This document shows, one piece after another, positions 16,767 through 25,411 of a stretch of DNA of 64,000 nucleotides. The notes beneath the pieces were generated by a model. The model saw nothing but the letters and a program-made list of their open reading frames with translations, made no database searches and was not told the DNA's origin. The DNA comes from [Bacillus] enclensis. Its GTDB lineage: Bacteria > Bacillota > Bacilli > Bacillales > Bacillaceae_B. A program made the translations under genes and the position numbers. How positions within the stretch are numbered: position 1 is the first letter of the stretch; each line of letters begins with the position of its first letter. Where the stretch lies: assembly GCF_001456935.1 (NCBI RefSeq), contig NZ_KQ758484.1:376793-440792 (forward strand), in the 5' to 3' direction.

Positions 16767-17729
16767 ATGCAAGGTGAAATCAGGTTGATTCCATATTTCA
16801 TGGAAGAAAAATTGGCTGATACGAATGAGATTCCCAAAGGCATTGATTTAATCCAAGCTCCAACCTTATGGAAAAATGGTTATAAAGGAAAAGGCATTAC
16901 GGTTGCGGTCCTAGATACGGGTTGTGACGTCGATCACCCTGACCTTAAAGGAAAAGTAAAAGGCGTCAGGAATTTCACGGATGATGATGACGGAGATGAA
17001 AACAATGTGACGGATTACAGCGGACATGGTACACATGTTGCCGGAACCATCGCAGCGAACGAAGACGGAAACGGCGTCATCGGGGTTGCGCCGCTTGCAG
17101 AACTGCTTGTCATAAAAGTGCTGGCAGGAAGCCGTGGGAGCGGGGACTATGATTGGATCGTAAATGGCATCCAATATGCGATCGATCAAGGTGCTGATAT
17201 CATCTCCATGTCCCTAGGCGGTCCGACGGATTATAAACCTTTGCATGAAGTGATACAAAAAGCTGTTGCGGCCGGCGTATCAGTCGTTTGCGCAGCTGGA
17301 AATGAAGGCGATTCAAACAGTTCGACCGATGAATTCTCCTATCCGGCTTCCTATAATGAAGTCATTGCTGTCGGAGCGATTGATCTGCAGCGGAAATCTT
17401 CCTACTTCACCAATTCTAATAACGAAGTGGATCTGGTTGCCCCCGGCGAGAAAATATTATCTACAATTCCGGGTGATAAATATGCCAAGCTAAGCGGAAC
17501 TTCCATGTCTGCTCCCCATGTTTCCGGTGCTCTTGCCCTCATCAAACAATATGAACAGGCAGCATTTGAGCGTCCGCTGTCTGAACCGGAACTTTATGCA
17601 CAGCTCATAAAACGGACAGTGCCGCTGAACTTCCCAAAGACACTCGAAGGAAACGGAATGCTTTATTTGACTGCCCCCGACCTCTTAAAGGAACATATAC
17701 GGAATCAGCCTTTGGCTCAGATTGGATAA
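16767..17729 (+). CDS. isp: intracellular subtilisin-like serine protease
   Basis: 320 residues, the size of Bacillus intracellular serine proteases. There is no signal peptide. The short N-terminal propeptide contains the inhibitory LIPY motif (GEIRLIPYF) found in this subfamily. The catalytic triad is Asp in AVLDTGCDVDHPD, His in GHGTHVAGTI and Ser in GTSMSAPHVSGA; the oxyanion Asn is in AAGNEGDSN. It degrades cytoplasmic proteins during stationary phase and sporulation after self-cleavage. I place the start at the ATG at 16767 behind CGGGAGGGATTGAT; the open frame upstream is not family-like. Confidence 0.92.
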   Translation: MQGEIRLIPYFMEEKLADTNEIPKGIDLIQAPTLWKNGYKGKGITVAVLDTGCDVDHPDLKGKVKGVRNFTDDDDGDENNVTDYSGHGTHVAGTIAANEDGNGVIGVAPLAELLVIKVLAGSRGSGDYDWIVNGIQYAIDQGADIISMSLGGPTDYKPLHEVIQKAVAAGVSVVCAAGNEGDSNSSTDEFSYPASYNEVIAVGAIDLQRKSSYFTNSNNEVDLVAPGEKILSTIPGDKYAKLSGTSMSAPHVSGALALIKQYEQAAFERPLSEPELYAQLIKRTVPLNFPKTLEGNGMLYLTAPDLLKEHIRNQPLAQIG

Positions 17730-17743
17730 TGTCCGGAAACAAC

Positions 17744-17775
17744 AAAACAGGACCGCACGCTGCGGCCCTGTTTTT
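17744..17775. terminator. bidirectional terminator between isp and ykuS
   Basis: Stem AAAACAGGACCGCA/TGCGGCCCTGTTTTT with short loop between two converging genes. Confidence 0.85.
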
Positions 17776-17784
17776 AACTATGAA

Positions 17785-18030
17785 TTATTGAAGTCTGCTT
17801 TCAACTTGCTGACAAACTTCATCAGCACTCATCCCGCTTGCTTCAATGACTGAACCTTGAGTGACAGTATTCTGGATGCCCATCACGTTTGAGTCCAATC
17901 CAGTCACAACACAGCAGTCACAGCCCTGCGCATCTGATTCCTGCTTAAGTTCAACAACGTCATGTCCTTTTGCACGCAAAGCTTCCACAACATTTGTAAG
18001 AGACTCTTCAACACCAATTTTTCTTGCCAT
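17785..18030 (-). CDS. ykuS: UPF0180 family protein YkuS
   Basis: 81 residues, matching UPF0180/YkuS proteins in length and composition ([24 protein letters not shown], landmarks GVEESLTNV and GHDVVEL; then [16 protein letters not shown]). The CDCC motif and GQDSNVMGI-like segment are family features. Function is unknown; the fold is a small nucleotide- or metal-binding-like domain. ATG follows GGAGGTAGTTTGAG. Monocistronic, convergent with isp. Confidence 0.88.
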   Translation of the reverse strand: MARKIGVEESLTNVVEALRAKGHDVVELKQESDAQGCDCCVVTGLDSNVMGIQNTVTQGSVIEASGMSADEVCQQVESRLQ

Positions 18031-18160
18031 CTCAAACTACCTCCATTTTTTATCAAGCTCCGGCGGCACCCCGCCTCCGCTTTCATATTTCTAACATTAG
18101 GATTTTCCTTCCGCCAAAAAGATATTCATCAAACTTCCGAAGATTTTGTGGGGTACTATC

Positions 18161-18232
18161 ACCGCTGTTGATTTCCGTACAAGACTTCGCTTTCAGCAGG
18201 AGGCTTCGTCTTGTACACCAATCAACAGATGG
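18161..18232. repeat. family A repeat, copy 3 (internally deleted)
   Basis: Outer arms only: GATTTCCGTACAAGACTTCG and CTTCGTCTTGTACACCAATC. The arm core is GTACAAGAC/GTCTTGTAC, another paired change relative to copy 1; the central about 60 bp is missing. Confidence 0.85.
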
Positions 18233-18349
18233 AGATGACTCATAATTGATTCCCAAATTCATTTTCCCAGAGAAGTAAACGGTCATCATAACTATATTTG
18301 TTTTGAAGGAAATTGATTGGTGGTACCTTAACACTAACTTAAAACCCGG

Positions 18350-18473
18350 AGTGGATTGGAGCGGAAGGCATTTGACTCCTGCGGGAAGAGAGGAAAGGTC
18401 GAGACCCCGCAGGAGCGCAGCGACGAGGAGGCTTGACTTCCTCCCCGCGGAAAGCAAATGCCTGAAGCGAAAA
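18350..18473. repeat. family A repeat, copy 4 (divergent arms)
   Basis: The central module ACTCCTGCGGGAAGAG..GAGACCCCGCAGGAGCGCAGCGACGAGGAGGC is kept in pieces, with CCGCGGAAAGC near the end. The arms are GGCATTTG and CAAATGCC rather than the GTGCAAGAC type, but still complementary. Opposite orientation to copies 1-3. The rest of the 18.03-18.62 kb gap shows nothing beyond the SigB promoter. Confidence 0.85.
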
Positions 18474-18559
18474 GGAACGGTCCAGGATATTACACCAAAA
18501 TGTTTAGAAACCCTGATTCAAGACAAAATAACAAAGAGTGTTCAAATCCAATTGGATAT

Positions 18560-18584
18560 GTTTACTTGCCGGCTCTCCGGGTAA
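18560..18584 (+). promoter_or_regulatory. SigB-type promoter of the ferritin-like gene
   Basis: GTTTAC at 18560 and GGGTAA at 18579 with a 13-bp spacer match the general-stress SigB consensus (GTTTAA, GGGTAT), 39 bp ahead of the start codon. Confidence 0.65.
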
Positions 18585-18622
18585 ATACTCTATATAAACA
18601 ATTAACAAAAGGTGGTAACATA

Positions 18623-19057
18623 ATGGATGCAAAGAAAAAAGAATTAATCGATGGATTAAATGAAGACCTGGCTAACGAATATGCAGCAGTCATTCTATAT
18701 ACGAACTATGCTGCAGTCGTCAGCGGACTTTATCGTCAGATATTGAAGCCTTTCTTCGAAGAGGAAATTCCTGATGAACAAGGTCACGCTTTATACTTAG
18801 CAGAAAAAATCAAAACATTAGGCGGAGATCCCACAACGACTCCCGCTCCTGTCAAACAGACAGATGACGTGAAAGAAATGCTTGTGGAAGGCCGCAAAGC
18901 GGAAGCTGACACAATTGAACGCTACAAAAAACGCAAAGAGCAGGCTGAGGAGCTTGGCTTGACGGAGCTTGTCATCAAGCTTGAGGATATGATTGCGGAT
19001 GAAACGCATCACCTTGAAGAATTTGACCGTCTGCTGAAAGATCCTTCTTTCAGTTAA
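18623..19057 (+). CDS. ferritin-like / Dps-family iron storage protein
   Basis: 144 residues, a single four-helix ferritin-like domain. Iron ligands are suggested by ANEYAAVILY (helix 1 Glu), PDEQGHALYLAEKI (ExxxH) and DMIADETHHLEEFDRLL (ETHH, ExxH). Proteins of this type oxidise and store Fe(II) and can protect DNA. I place the start at the ATG at 18623 behind AAAGGTGGTAACATA; upstream codons overlap repeat A. A SigB promoter directly upstream marks it as a general stress gene. Convergent with the helicase gene, sharing a terminator. Confidence 0.85.
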   Translation: MDAKKKELIDGLNEDLANEYAAVILYTNYAAVVSGLYRQILKPFFEEEIPDEQGHALYLAEKIKTLGGDPTTTPAPVKQTDDVKEMLVEGRKAEADTIERYKKRKEQAEELGLTELVIKLEDMIADETHHLEEFDRLLKDPSFS

Positions 19058-19063
19058 ATTATA

Positions 19064-19110
19064 AAAATAAGGAAAGACCGTATTTTTGACCGGTCTTTCC
19101 TTATTTTTTT
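19064..19110. terminator. bidirectional terminator between ferritin and helicase genes
   Basis: Long stem AAAATAAGGAAAGACCG/CGGTCTTTCCTTATTTT; the helicase stop codon lies in its distal arm. Confidence 0.9.
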
Positions 19111-21383
19111 ATGACTTCGAATGGTGTCCACTCTTCAGGCAGGAGGGCTTTATACTTCGGTGTCAGATAACGGTCATCGATCAACCGCAAAACCCCTTTG
19201 TCTTTTTCCGAACGAATCAGCCTCCCACCTGACTGGAACACCTTGTTTAACCCTGGATAAACGTACGTATAATCAAATCCGTTCTTTCCGTCTTCCCCGT
19301 AAAACTCTTTCATCATATCCTGTTCCAGCCCGGGCTGCGGGAGACCGACACCTACAACAACCACTCCATTCAATCGATCCCCTTTCAAATCGATGCCTTC
19401 AGAAAAGATTCCTCCCAGTACACCGAGCCCGATTACTCTCTTCTCTGGTTCTGCCTGAAAGCACTGCAGGAATTCTTCTCTCTCATTTTCACTCATAATC
19501 GTTTCCTGAATAAGAAATTCAGCATCAAGTGAAAGCTCCTTTAACTTCTCATATACTTCCCTCATATAGGCATACGAGGAAAAGAATACGAGGAAATTAC
19601 CTTTGTTATACAGTATACAATCGGCAATGGATTGGACGATTCTCGGCAGTGTGCGCTCCCTGTCCCTGTACCGTGTCGATATCGGATCGATTTCCACTTT
19701 CCATTGGTCCTTTTCAAAAGGCGAAGGAATGAGGAATCGGTAATCTTCTTCACTTCCCCCCAGCTGCTGGAAGTAATAAGAAAACGGATGCAGGGTAGCT
19801 GAAAAGAAGACGGAGGAGTGATATGGTTTTTTCACATCAGATATCAACCTGGAAGGATCGATGCAGGAGAGCTTCACAGTCAGATCCGTCCCTTGCGAAT
19901 CAAGGACAAATCGGTGTTCTCCCCCATATATCCTGGATATCCTCACATAGTGAAGGGAATCAAAGTATAACTGCAGAAAACCCTGGGACCACTCTTTGCC
20001 TGTCTCTCCCAAACACTTTTCTGCCGTTTCCACAAAAGCTTCTACTTCCTCCAGAAGCTCCTGATCCATATCTTTTTTCCATTCACCTTTTCCTTGCATT
20101 TCTTTTCTTAATGAAATGAATTGTTTATTAACAGCCTGGATGCTTTTCTTTAGAGCCCCGTGTTCCTGGTACAGATTTTTCACGTCAAGGAATGAGGACT
20201 TGCTCAACACTGCCGAAAACATCTCCCTCCCCCTGTTTACGAGATTATGCGATTCATCTATTAAAAGAACAGAGTTCTTCCTGCTTTCATCGCTTAATCT
20301 TTTCAACGATACTTTCGGGTCGAACACATAGTTGTAATCACAGATCACCCCGTCGACTAAATAAGATAGGTCGATTGAAAATTCAAAAGGACATACCTTA
20401 TGTTTCCTTGCATACCGCTCAATGATCTCGCGCGTCATAATTGTTTCTTGATCAAGTATATCAAGGAGGGCACCATTGATTCGATCATAATAGCCGTTCG
20501 CAAATTCACAGTATTCTTTCTGACAGTTGGTTTCTTCCTTGAAACAGATTTTATCTTTGGCCGTTATCGTCACGGAGGTTTGGCGGAGTCCTTTTTCCTC
20601 AAGAAGGGAAAGCGCCTCCTCTGCCACCGTCCTGGTAATCGTTTTTGCCGTCAGATAGAACCATTTTTCCGGCCCATCGCCGTTCATCCCTTTGATTGTC
20701 GGGAAAAGAGTGGATATCGTCTTCCCGGTGCCGGTTGGTGCATTTGCGTAAAGTGTTTTCTCCTCACCAACCGTTTTATAAACCGCCCCGGCGAGCTGCT
20801 TCTGCCCTTTTCTGAAAGAAGGGAAAGGGAAAGAAACCTCAGAGATGCTTTCCCTGAATCTTTTTCTATTCTGCAACATCACTTTCGCGAATGGTGTAAA
20901 TGCAATGAGCGTATTTCGGACGATATCTTCAAGGTCGATGAAACGATATGTCCTTTCAAGGATTTTCACTTGTTCTGTATCGACTTGAATATAGGTCAGC
21001 TGAACGTCGATGGATTCGAGGTTTCTGTCCCTGGCCAGCAAATAGGCATAGCACTCTGCCTGCGCCCAATGGACACGGGAACCCCCGTCAATATCCGAAA
21101 GGTCTTTTGCGGAGGATTTTATTTCATCGATCTTAACTTTTTCTCCCTCGTACAAAATCCCGTCACATCGGCCTTCCAGGATAAAAGAAAGCTCATCTGA
21201 CATGATTTCACCCTTCAGGAATACTTCCTTCTCATCGCCGTCTTTGTACCCTTTCTGCAGAAGCTGATGCAGTCTTGTCCCAATCGTCATTGAAGAACGG
21301 GCCTGAAATTTCAAGTCGATGCTTCCTTCTCTATAAACGAACTCCACCAGTTCCCTGACGGACACTTTCACTTTTTCCACCAC
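19101..21383 (-). CDS. PD-(D/E)XK nuclease-like + XPD/DinG-type Fe-S DNA helicase fusion
   Basis: 760 residues. Residues 1-160 look like a Cas4/RecB-type PD-(D/E)XK nuclease domain: TRLHQLLQKGY (His), LEGRCDGILYEG (Asp) and VKIDEIKSS (E-x-K). From about residue 195 a superfamily 2 helicase follows: Walker A NAPTGTGKTIS, an Fe-S cluster region with four Cys (CFKEET, NCQKEYCEF, VCPFEF), Walker B LLIDESHNL (DESH) and the C-terminal QSGGRLIRSEKDKG motif VI. Such proteins unwind DNA 5'-3' in repair. Starts ATG at 21383. No CRISPR or phage genes are nearby, so it is probably a housekeeping repair enzyme of Bacillaceae. Confidence 0.85.
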   Translation of the reverse strand: MVEKVKVSVRELVEFVYREGSIDLKFQARSSMTIGTRLHQLLQKGYKDGDEKEVFLKGEIMSDELSFILEGRCDGILYEGEKVKIDEIKSSAKDLSDIDGGSRVHWAQAECYAYLLARDRNLESIDVQLTYIQVDTEQVKILERTYRFIDLEDIVRNTLIAFTPFAKVMLQNRKRFRESISEVSFPFPSFRKGQKQLAGAVYKTVGEEKTLYANAPTGTGKTISTLFPTIKGMNGDGPEKWFYLTAKTITRTVAEEALSLLEEKGLRQTSVTITAKDKICFKEETNCQKEYCEFANGYYDRINGALLDILDQETIMTREIIERYARKHKVCPFEFSIDLSYLVDGVICDYNYVFDPKVSLKRLSDESRKNSVLLIDESHNLVNRGREMFSAVLSKSSFLDVKNLYQEHGALKKSIQAVNKQFISLRKEMQGKGEWKKDMDQELLEEVEAFVETAEKCLGETGKEWSQGFLQLYFDSLHYVRISRIYGGEHRFVLDSQGTDLTVKLSCIDPSRLISDVKKPYHSSVFFSATLHPFSYYFQQLGGSEEDYRFLIPSPFEKDQWKVEIDPISTRYRDRERTLPRIVQSIADCILYNKGNFLVFFSSYAYMREVYEKLKELSLDAEFLIQETIMSENEREEFLQCFQAEPEKRVIGLGVLGGIFSEGIDLKGDRLNGVVVVGVGLPQPGLEQDMMKEFYGEDGKNGFDYTYVYPGLNKVFQSGGRLIRSEKDKGVLRLIDDRYLTPKYKALLPEEWTPFEVIKK

Positions 21384-21481
21384 GCCTCACCACGACCTTC
21401 GTTAAATTATTCTTCTAACTTATTGGGACAACTCATATCGTTGATAATAGATACATTTTCGATCGAACGGAGGAAAATAGA

Positions 21482-22084
21482 ATGAAAGTAAGATTCACCT
21501 TTTACTGCATCGGACTCCTATGCCTTTCCTTTGGGGTCTCACTCATCATAAAAGGAAACCTGGGAGCAGCTCCATGGGATGCACTGGCCGTAGGGGAGTC
21601 TTACTTGTTTCATCTCAGTATCGGGACATGCATCTTTCTGAATGGCTGCCTTCTCATCGTCATCAATGCGCTATTATTAAGGGAAAGAATTGAATGGCCC
21701 GCTGCCCTGTCCATATTTCTTATAGGTATGATGGTGGACTTTTGGATTAAAACCGGTCTATCACAAGTTGAGCCTGCAGGCTTTACTCAGCAGCTGTCAT
21801 TCGTCCTCGCCGGCATATTGATCCTCGGCTTAGGCATTTCCATCTACCTGCAGGCAAAGCTCCCTTCAAGTCCGATGGATACATTCATGATCGCGCTCCA
21901 CCGCCGCTTCGGCCTCAATCTCCGTAATGCACGCCTGCTGAACGAAGCCATAGCCATCACGCTCGCCATGGTCTTTCACGGAGCAGTCGGCATCGGGACT
22001 GTCATCGTTGCCTGTACGCTAGGTTTCATCATTCATTTCTTCTATCCTATCATGGAACATATGTACGGTAAATGGAGTAATTAG
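21482..22084 (+). CDS. YczE/YyaS/YitT-type membrane protein
   Basis: 200 residues with five hydrophobic segments; family landmarks are IKGNLGAAPWDALAVG near residue 25, LGISIYLQAKLPSSPMDTFM and VACTLGFIIHFFYP. B. subtilis YczE of this family influences antibiotic (bacillomycin/surfactin) production, but the molecular function is unknown. ATG at 21482 behind GGAGGAAAATAGA. It diverges from the helicase gene and converges on the formamidase operon. Confidence 0.8.
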   Translation: MKVRFTFYCIGLLCLSFGVSLIIKGNLGAAPWDALAVGESYLFHLSIGTCIFLNGCLLIVINALLLRERIEWPAALSIFLIGMMVDFWIKTGLSQVEPAGFTQQLSFVLAGILILGLGISIYLQAKLPSSPMDTFMIALHRRFGLNLRNARLLNEAIAITLAMVFHGAVGIGTVIVACTLGFIIHFFYPIMEHMYGKWSN

Positions 22085-22115
22085 TTCGAAAGCATTTCAT
22101 CCAGGCTCACCAATC

Positions 22116-22157
22116 AAAAAAAGAGCTATCCTTATCACAAGAATAGTCCCTCTTTTA
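22116..22157. terminator. bidirectional terminator
   Basis: AAAAAAAGAG..CTCTTTT arms with an inner CTATCCTT/AAGAATAG pairing, between YczE and the amidase gene. Confidence 0.55.
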
Positions 22158-22181
22158 AGGTAATAAAAAAGAAAATGGTCA

Positions 22182-23117
22182 TTATTTTCTTATTGCCCCA
22201 TGCGGCAATAGTGCGTGCACCCCTTTAACACCATTAACAGTTTGTGTGATGCGCAGATTGACAACTAAGCTTGCTAAAGCCATCGCTTCCTTTCGTTCCA
22301 TTTCTAACAGCTCCGTCATTAATGAGAGCATCTCATCTAGAGCAATCATCGTCGCTTCATTCAAGTCTTCATGAAAACCCATCGTAACCCAGCCAGTGGG
22401 GGTTTTGGCTCTGGGGAAATCAATTTTCACATCATCGCGAACACTAAGCGTCAAACTTACGTGCTCCATGGGGCATTCTAATGCTGGTGAAGCTACTTCT
22501 CCATCACCTTGCACCGCGTGTCCGTCACCAACAGAGAATAAACCACCTGAAACCGAAATGGGCAAATAAAGCGTACTCCCTGCAACTAATTCTTTACAAT
22601 CAATATTTCCACCACAATATCTAGGTGGAGATGTAGAGTGAATTCCTGATTCATCTGGGGGCATCCCCATAATCCCCATAAATGGCGACAAAGTTACTTG
22701 GTGACCTTTATTGCTTTGACCAACCATTTGTTCCGTATCCAACTGCCAGTTAAGGTGGTATTCTTCCCCTTCAGCCAGTCCTAATCTATTATTATTTTCA
22801 GAAGGGAAACCTCCCGCAGATGTCCACCCCCAGCTCCCAGGGCGTATATCGTTAATTTGTATCTCCAACGCCATCCCTGGTTCAGCACCATTAATTGAGA
22901 TAGGACCAATCATAGCATGCCCTTGGTCTATCGGATTTTCTCGGGGTTCGAATCGTTTACGCTGACGATCTTTCCGATGCGGCTCTAATCCCCATGCTGC
23001 TTCAAGTGTTGAAATATGAAGTGTTTCGCCGGACTCAATGGTAATAACCGGTTCAAATTCTTTCGAAAATGAGCCATGTAAGGTAGATCGCTCTGGTTTT
23101 ATAGTATGAATTTTCAT
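22182..23117 (-). CDS. acetamidase/formamidase family amidohydrolase
   Basis: 311 residues, the length of bacterial acetamidase/formamidase (FmdA/AmdA) proteins. Landmarks are PINGAEPGMALEIQINDI-like text (GPISINGAEPGMAL), MGIMGMPPDE, PPRYCGGNIDCKEL, SVGDGHAVQGDGEV and TGWVTMGFHEDL. It should hydrolyse short amides to acid plus ammonia. It starts 30 bp after the stop of the HTH-F1beta regulator, so the two are probably co-transcribed. Its DNA reads visibly more AT-rich than its neighbours, which may indicate acquisition by transfer. Confidence 0.88.
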   Translation of the reverse strand: MKIHTIKPERSTLHGSFSKEFEPVITIESGETLHISTLEAAWGLEPHRKDRQRKRFEPRENPIDQGHAMIGPISINGAEPGMALEIQINDIRPGSWGWTSAGGFPSENNNRLGLAEGEEYHLNWQLDTEQMVGQSNKGHQVTLSPFMGIMGMPPDESGIHSTSPPRYCGGNIDCKELVAGSTLYLPISVSGGLFSVGDGHAVQGDGEVASPALECPMEHVSLTLSVRDDVKIDFPRAKTPTGWVTMGFHEDLNEATMIALDEMLSLMTELLEMERKEAMALASLVVNLRITQTVNGVKGVHALLPHGAIRK

Positions 23118-23146
23118 TTCAAATCCACTCCTATTTTAGTGATTTA

Positions 23147-24193
23147 TCATAACCTTCCCCTAAACTTTAATTCTACAGGTTTGAGATGATTGTAATCACC
23201 TGAAAGGATTTTTTCGATATCTATTATACTGTCCTGCACGGAGACCCGTTCTCCTTTAATACGTGTGAATTCTTCTGCAACATGAAACGGCTGGCTGAGA
23301 TAGGCTTCAAGTCTTTCTCCGATGGCGTAAAGCTCAAGATCCGCTTCAGGTATCTTATCTTTACCGAGAGAGTTTAATAGAACCCTGATTTCTTTATAAC
23401 GTCTTAGCAGTTTTTTCGCTTTGCGATTCACTTTACTGTGACGATCCTCCAGTGAGTCCTCTTCCATCAATAAAGATGTGGACTGGACAGGATGGATAGC
23501 TGGATAGATGCCCCGGCTCGCCAAGTCGATATCGAAATAACACATCGTATCAAGCGGGCCGTATGGATCGTCTTCATCCACTGCCGTTCCGCTTGGGTCG
23601 AACAGGATGGTCGTGATATCAGGATAACCCTCCGCTTCAAACCGTTCCCGCAGCTGATAAAGATCACCGGAAACCACAAATGAGCGGTCTACCTGCAGAA
23701 TGACCTTCGCCTTCTCATCCCTCAATGAGACCTCAGCAAATGCATCCTCGATGGAATGCACTTTTGCGTCAATAAACCCTTCAAGATCGCTTAACCCTGT
23801 GAATTCTTTATCTGGTGCCAACAGGATGGTCTCAAAACCTTTTTCTTTTAAGTTTTGGGTGATTTCTGCCAATACAACGAGCTGCCCCACCTGTGCCCTC
23901 GCAACAAAACCGTTGATTCCGCCTTTTACGATTGGAGCAAATAAATCCACTGTTTTTATTCCCGTTTCAATCATACTTAATTTCCCTCCTTGAATAATCA
24001 ATTCATCCAGAGAACAATTGGCAAGATTGGCCAGCGTGACCAGAGTTCTCACTTCTGCACGGCCGACGGATATTTTGCCGGTGCAAAGATTTGATACTGT
24101 CGCGGGTCTAAGACCCACCGCTTTCGCAGCTGTAGTCAAATTCGGCACTCTGCGGCGAAGCAATGAAACATTCAATGATAATTGATCTTGCAT
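23147..24193 (-). CDS. XRE-type HTH regulator fused to a degenerate F1-ATPase beta-subunit domain
   Basis: 348 residues. Residues 5-66 are an XRE-like HTH (LTTAAKAVGLRPATVSNLCTG). Residues 76-115 (TGIKTVDLFAPIVKGG, NGFVARAQVGQLVVLAEI) align by eye with the ATP synthase beta segment around its P-loop, but GGAGVGKT has become ARAQVGQL, so the Walker A Lys and Thr are gone. Residues 228-243 (GIYPAIHPVQSTSLLM) and 260-335 (LLRRYKEIRVLL, YLSQPFHVAEEF, ILSGDYNHLKP) match the beta-subunit's later catalytic and C-terminal helical domains. The central Walker B region is shortened. I infer a transcription regulator using a dead F1-beta fold as ligand-sensing or oligomerisation module, controlling the adjacent amidase. 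Confidence 0.85.
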   Translation of the reverse strand: MQDQLSLNVSLLRRRVPNLTTAAKAVGLRPATVSNLCTGKISVGRAEVRTLVTLANLANCSLDELIIQGGKLSMIETGIKTVDLFAPIVKGGINGFVARAQVGQLVVLAEITQNLKEKGFETILLAPDKEFTGLSDLEGFIDAKVHSIEDAFAEVSLRDEKAKVILQVDRSFVVSGDLYQLRERFEAEGYPDITTILFDPSGTAVDEDDPYGPLDTMCYFDIDLASRGIYPAIHPVQSTSLLMEEDSLEDRHSKVNRKAKKLLRRYKEIRVLLNSLGKDKIPEADLELYAIGERLEAYLSQPFHVAEEFTRIKGERVSVQDSIIDIEKILSGDYNHLKPVELKFRGRL

Positions 24194-24207
24194 TTGAAAT
24201 CGCCTCC

Positions 24208-24277
24208 TTACTTTATAGAGTAATATATATTACGCTTTAAAACAATAATAATTTCCCTTTAAAGTAATTTTTTTACT
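24208..24277. promoter_or_regulatory. AGTAA/TTACT dyads upstream of the HTH-F1beta gene
   Basis: TTACTTTATAGAGTAA (24208-24223) overlaps the region just before the regulator's ribosome-binding site; AGTAA..TTACT (24263-24277) lies 40 bp further upstream in AT-rich DNA. These are candidate autoregulatory operators. Nothing else is visible in the 24.19-24.47 kb gap. Confidence 0.4.
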
Positions 24278-24475
24278 CTCAAAAGAATTTAAGTTCACGT
24301 TATTGCCACAAATATCCTTTTTCACTTTTTCCTGTTCACTGCTGACTCCTCTCTCACTGATCCAGAAGTCCCTTTGGAAAATTAAAAGAAAAACCATTCA
24401 TGTCCCGGCCCCTTCGTTAATAGATATTAAGGAAGAAGAATTCACACGAACTACTACAATAAAGGATGACTGTCT

Positions 24476-25411
24476 ATGAATAATCTTAAATCGAGCCCCT
24501 CTCCCTTTATACGGACCAAACCTTTTTACTGGATTTCGCTTATCCTTTTTATCGGGATATTCTTCTGCATCGCTTATTTCCTGCCGGCAGATAAAGGACA
24601 AACCTTTCCTTTCTTTCAAAATGAACAGAGAAAGCCGCTTGTGATTGCACATCAAGGCGGAAAGCTGCTTGCACCCGGTAATACAATAGAAGCATTCCGG
24701 AACGCTGAAAAGCTTGGGGTAGATGTACTTGAAATGGATATACATATAACCAAGGACGGGCATCTGGTGACCATCCATGACCCAACTGTCGATGCCACCA
24801 CCGACGGGCAGGGGCTGGTTGCAGACTATACACTGGAAGAACTGCAGCGTCTGGACGCCGGATATACATTTAAGAATGAAGAAAGAGAACATTCATTTCG
24901 AGGTAAAGGCGTCTATATCCCGACCCTTGAAGAAGTATTCCAGCGTTTCCCCGAAATGAAAATGAATATTGAAGTTAAAGACGATAATCCTCCTGAAAGA
25001 GTGGATGAGATCATCCAAAAGCTGAATGGGCTGATTAAAGAATATAATATGGAAAACAACGTACTAATTGCTTCATTCGACCAAAGCATCGTAGACCGGT
25101 TCATTCTTGCATCCGAAGGCAGGATTGCCGTCCAGGCAGGCACACAAGAAGTGAAAAAATTTGTTATTCTGCACAAGCTTTTATTGAGGAATCTCTATAA
25201 ACCGAAAGTACAAGGGTTTCAGCTGCCGCTGCAAAAAGGAAAAATCGATTTTACAGATCCTGTTCTCATCAACGGAGCTCACCGCTTAAACCTGCGTGTC
25301 CATTATTGGACAGTTAATGACCGGCAGACAATGAAACGCCTGATTGACGCCGGCGCTGACGGGATCATAACCGACAGGCCTGACCTGCTTTTGAAACTGC
25401 TCGATAACTAA
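24476..25411 (+). CDS. glycerophosphodiester phosphodiesterase, membrane-anchored
   Basis: 311 residues. An N-terminal transmembrane anchor (WISLILFIGIFFCIAYFL, residues 22-39) is followed by a GDPD TIM barrel: IAHQGGKLLAPGNTIEAF (catalytic His and substrate Arg/Glu region; the usual HRG is HQG here), DVLEMDIHITKDGHLVTIHD (metal Glu/Asp and second His) and MNIEVKDD. The C-terminal VHYWTVND and GADGIITDRPD are standard. It should cleave glycerophosphodiesters to glycerol-3-phosphate and alcohol outside the membrane. ATG at 24476. The HRG-to-HQG change is worth noting. Confidence 0.88.
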   Translation: MNNLKSSPSPFIRTKPFYWISLILFIGIFFCIAYFLPADKGQTFPFFQNEQRKPLVIAHQGGKLLAPGNTIEAFRNAEKLGVDVLEMDIHITKDGHLVTIHDPTVDATTDGQGLVADYTLEELQRLDAGYTFKNEEREHSFRGKGVYIPTLEEVFQRFPEMKMNIEVKDDNPPERVDEIIQKLNGLIKEYNMENNVLIASFDQSIVDRFILASEGRIAVQAGTQEVKKFVILHKLLLRNLYKPKVQGFQLPLQKGKIDFTDPVLINGAHRLNLRVHYWTVNDRQTMKRLIDAGADGIITDRPDLLLKLLDN

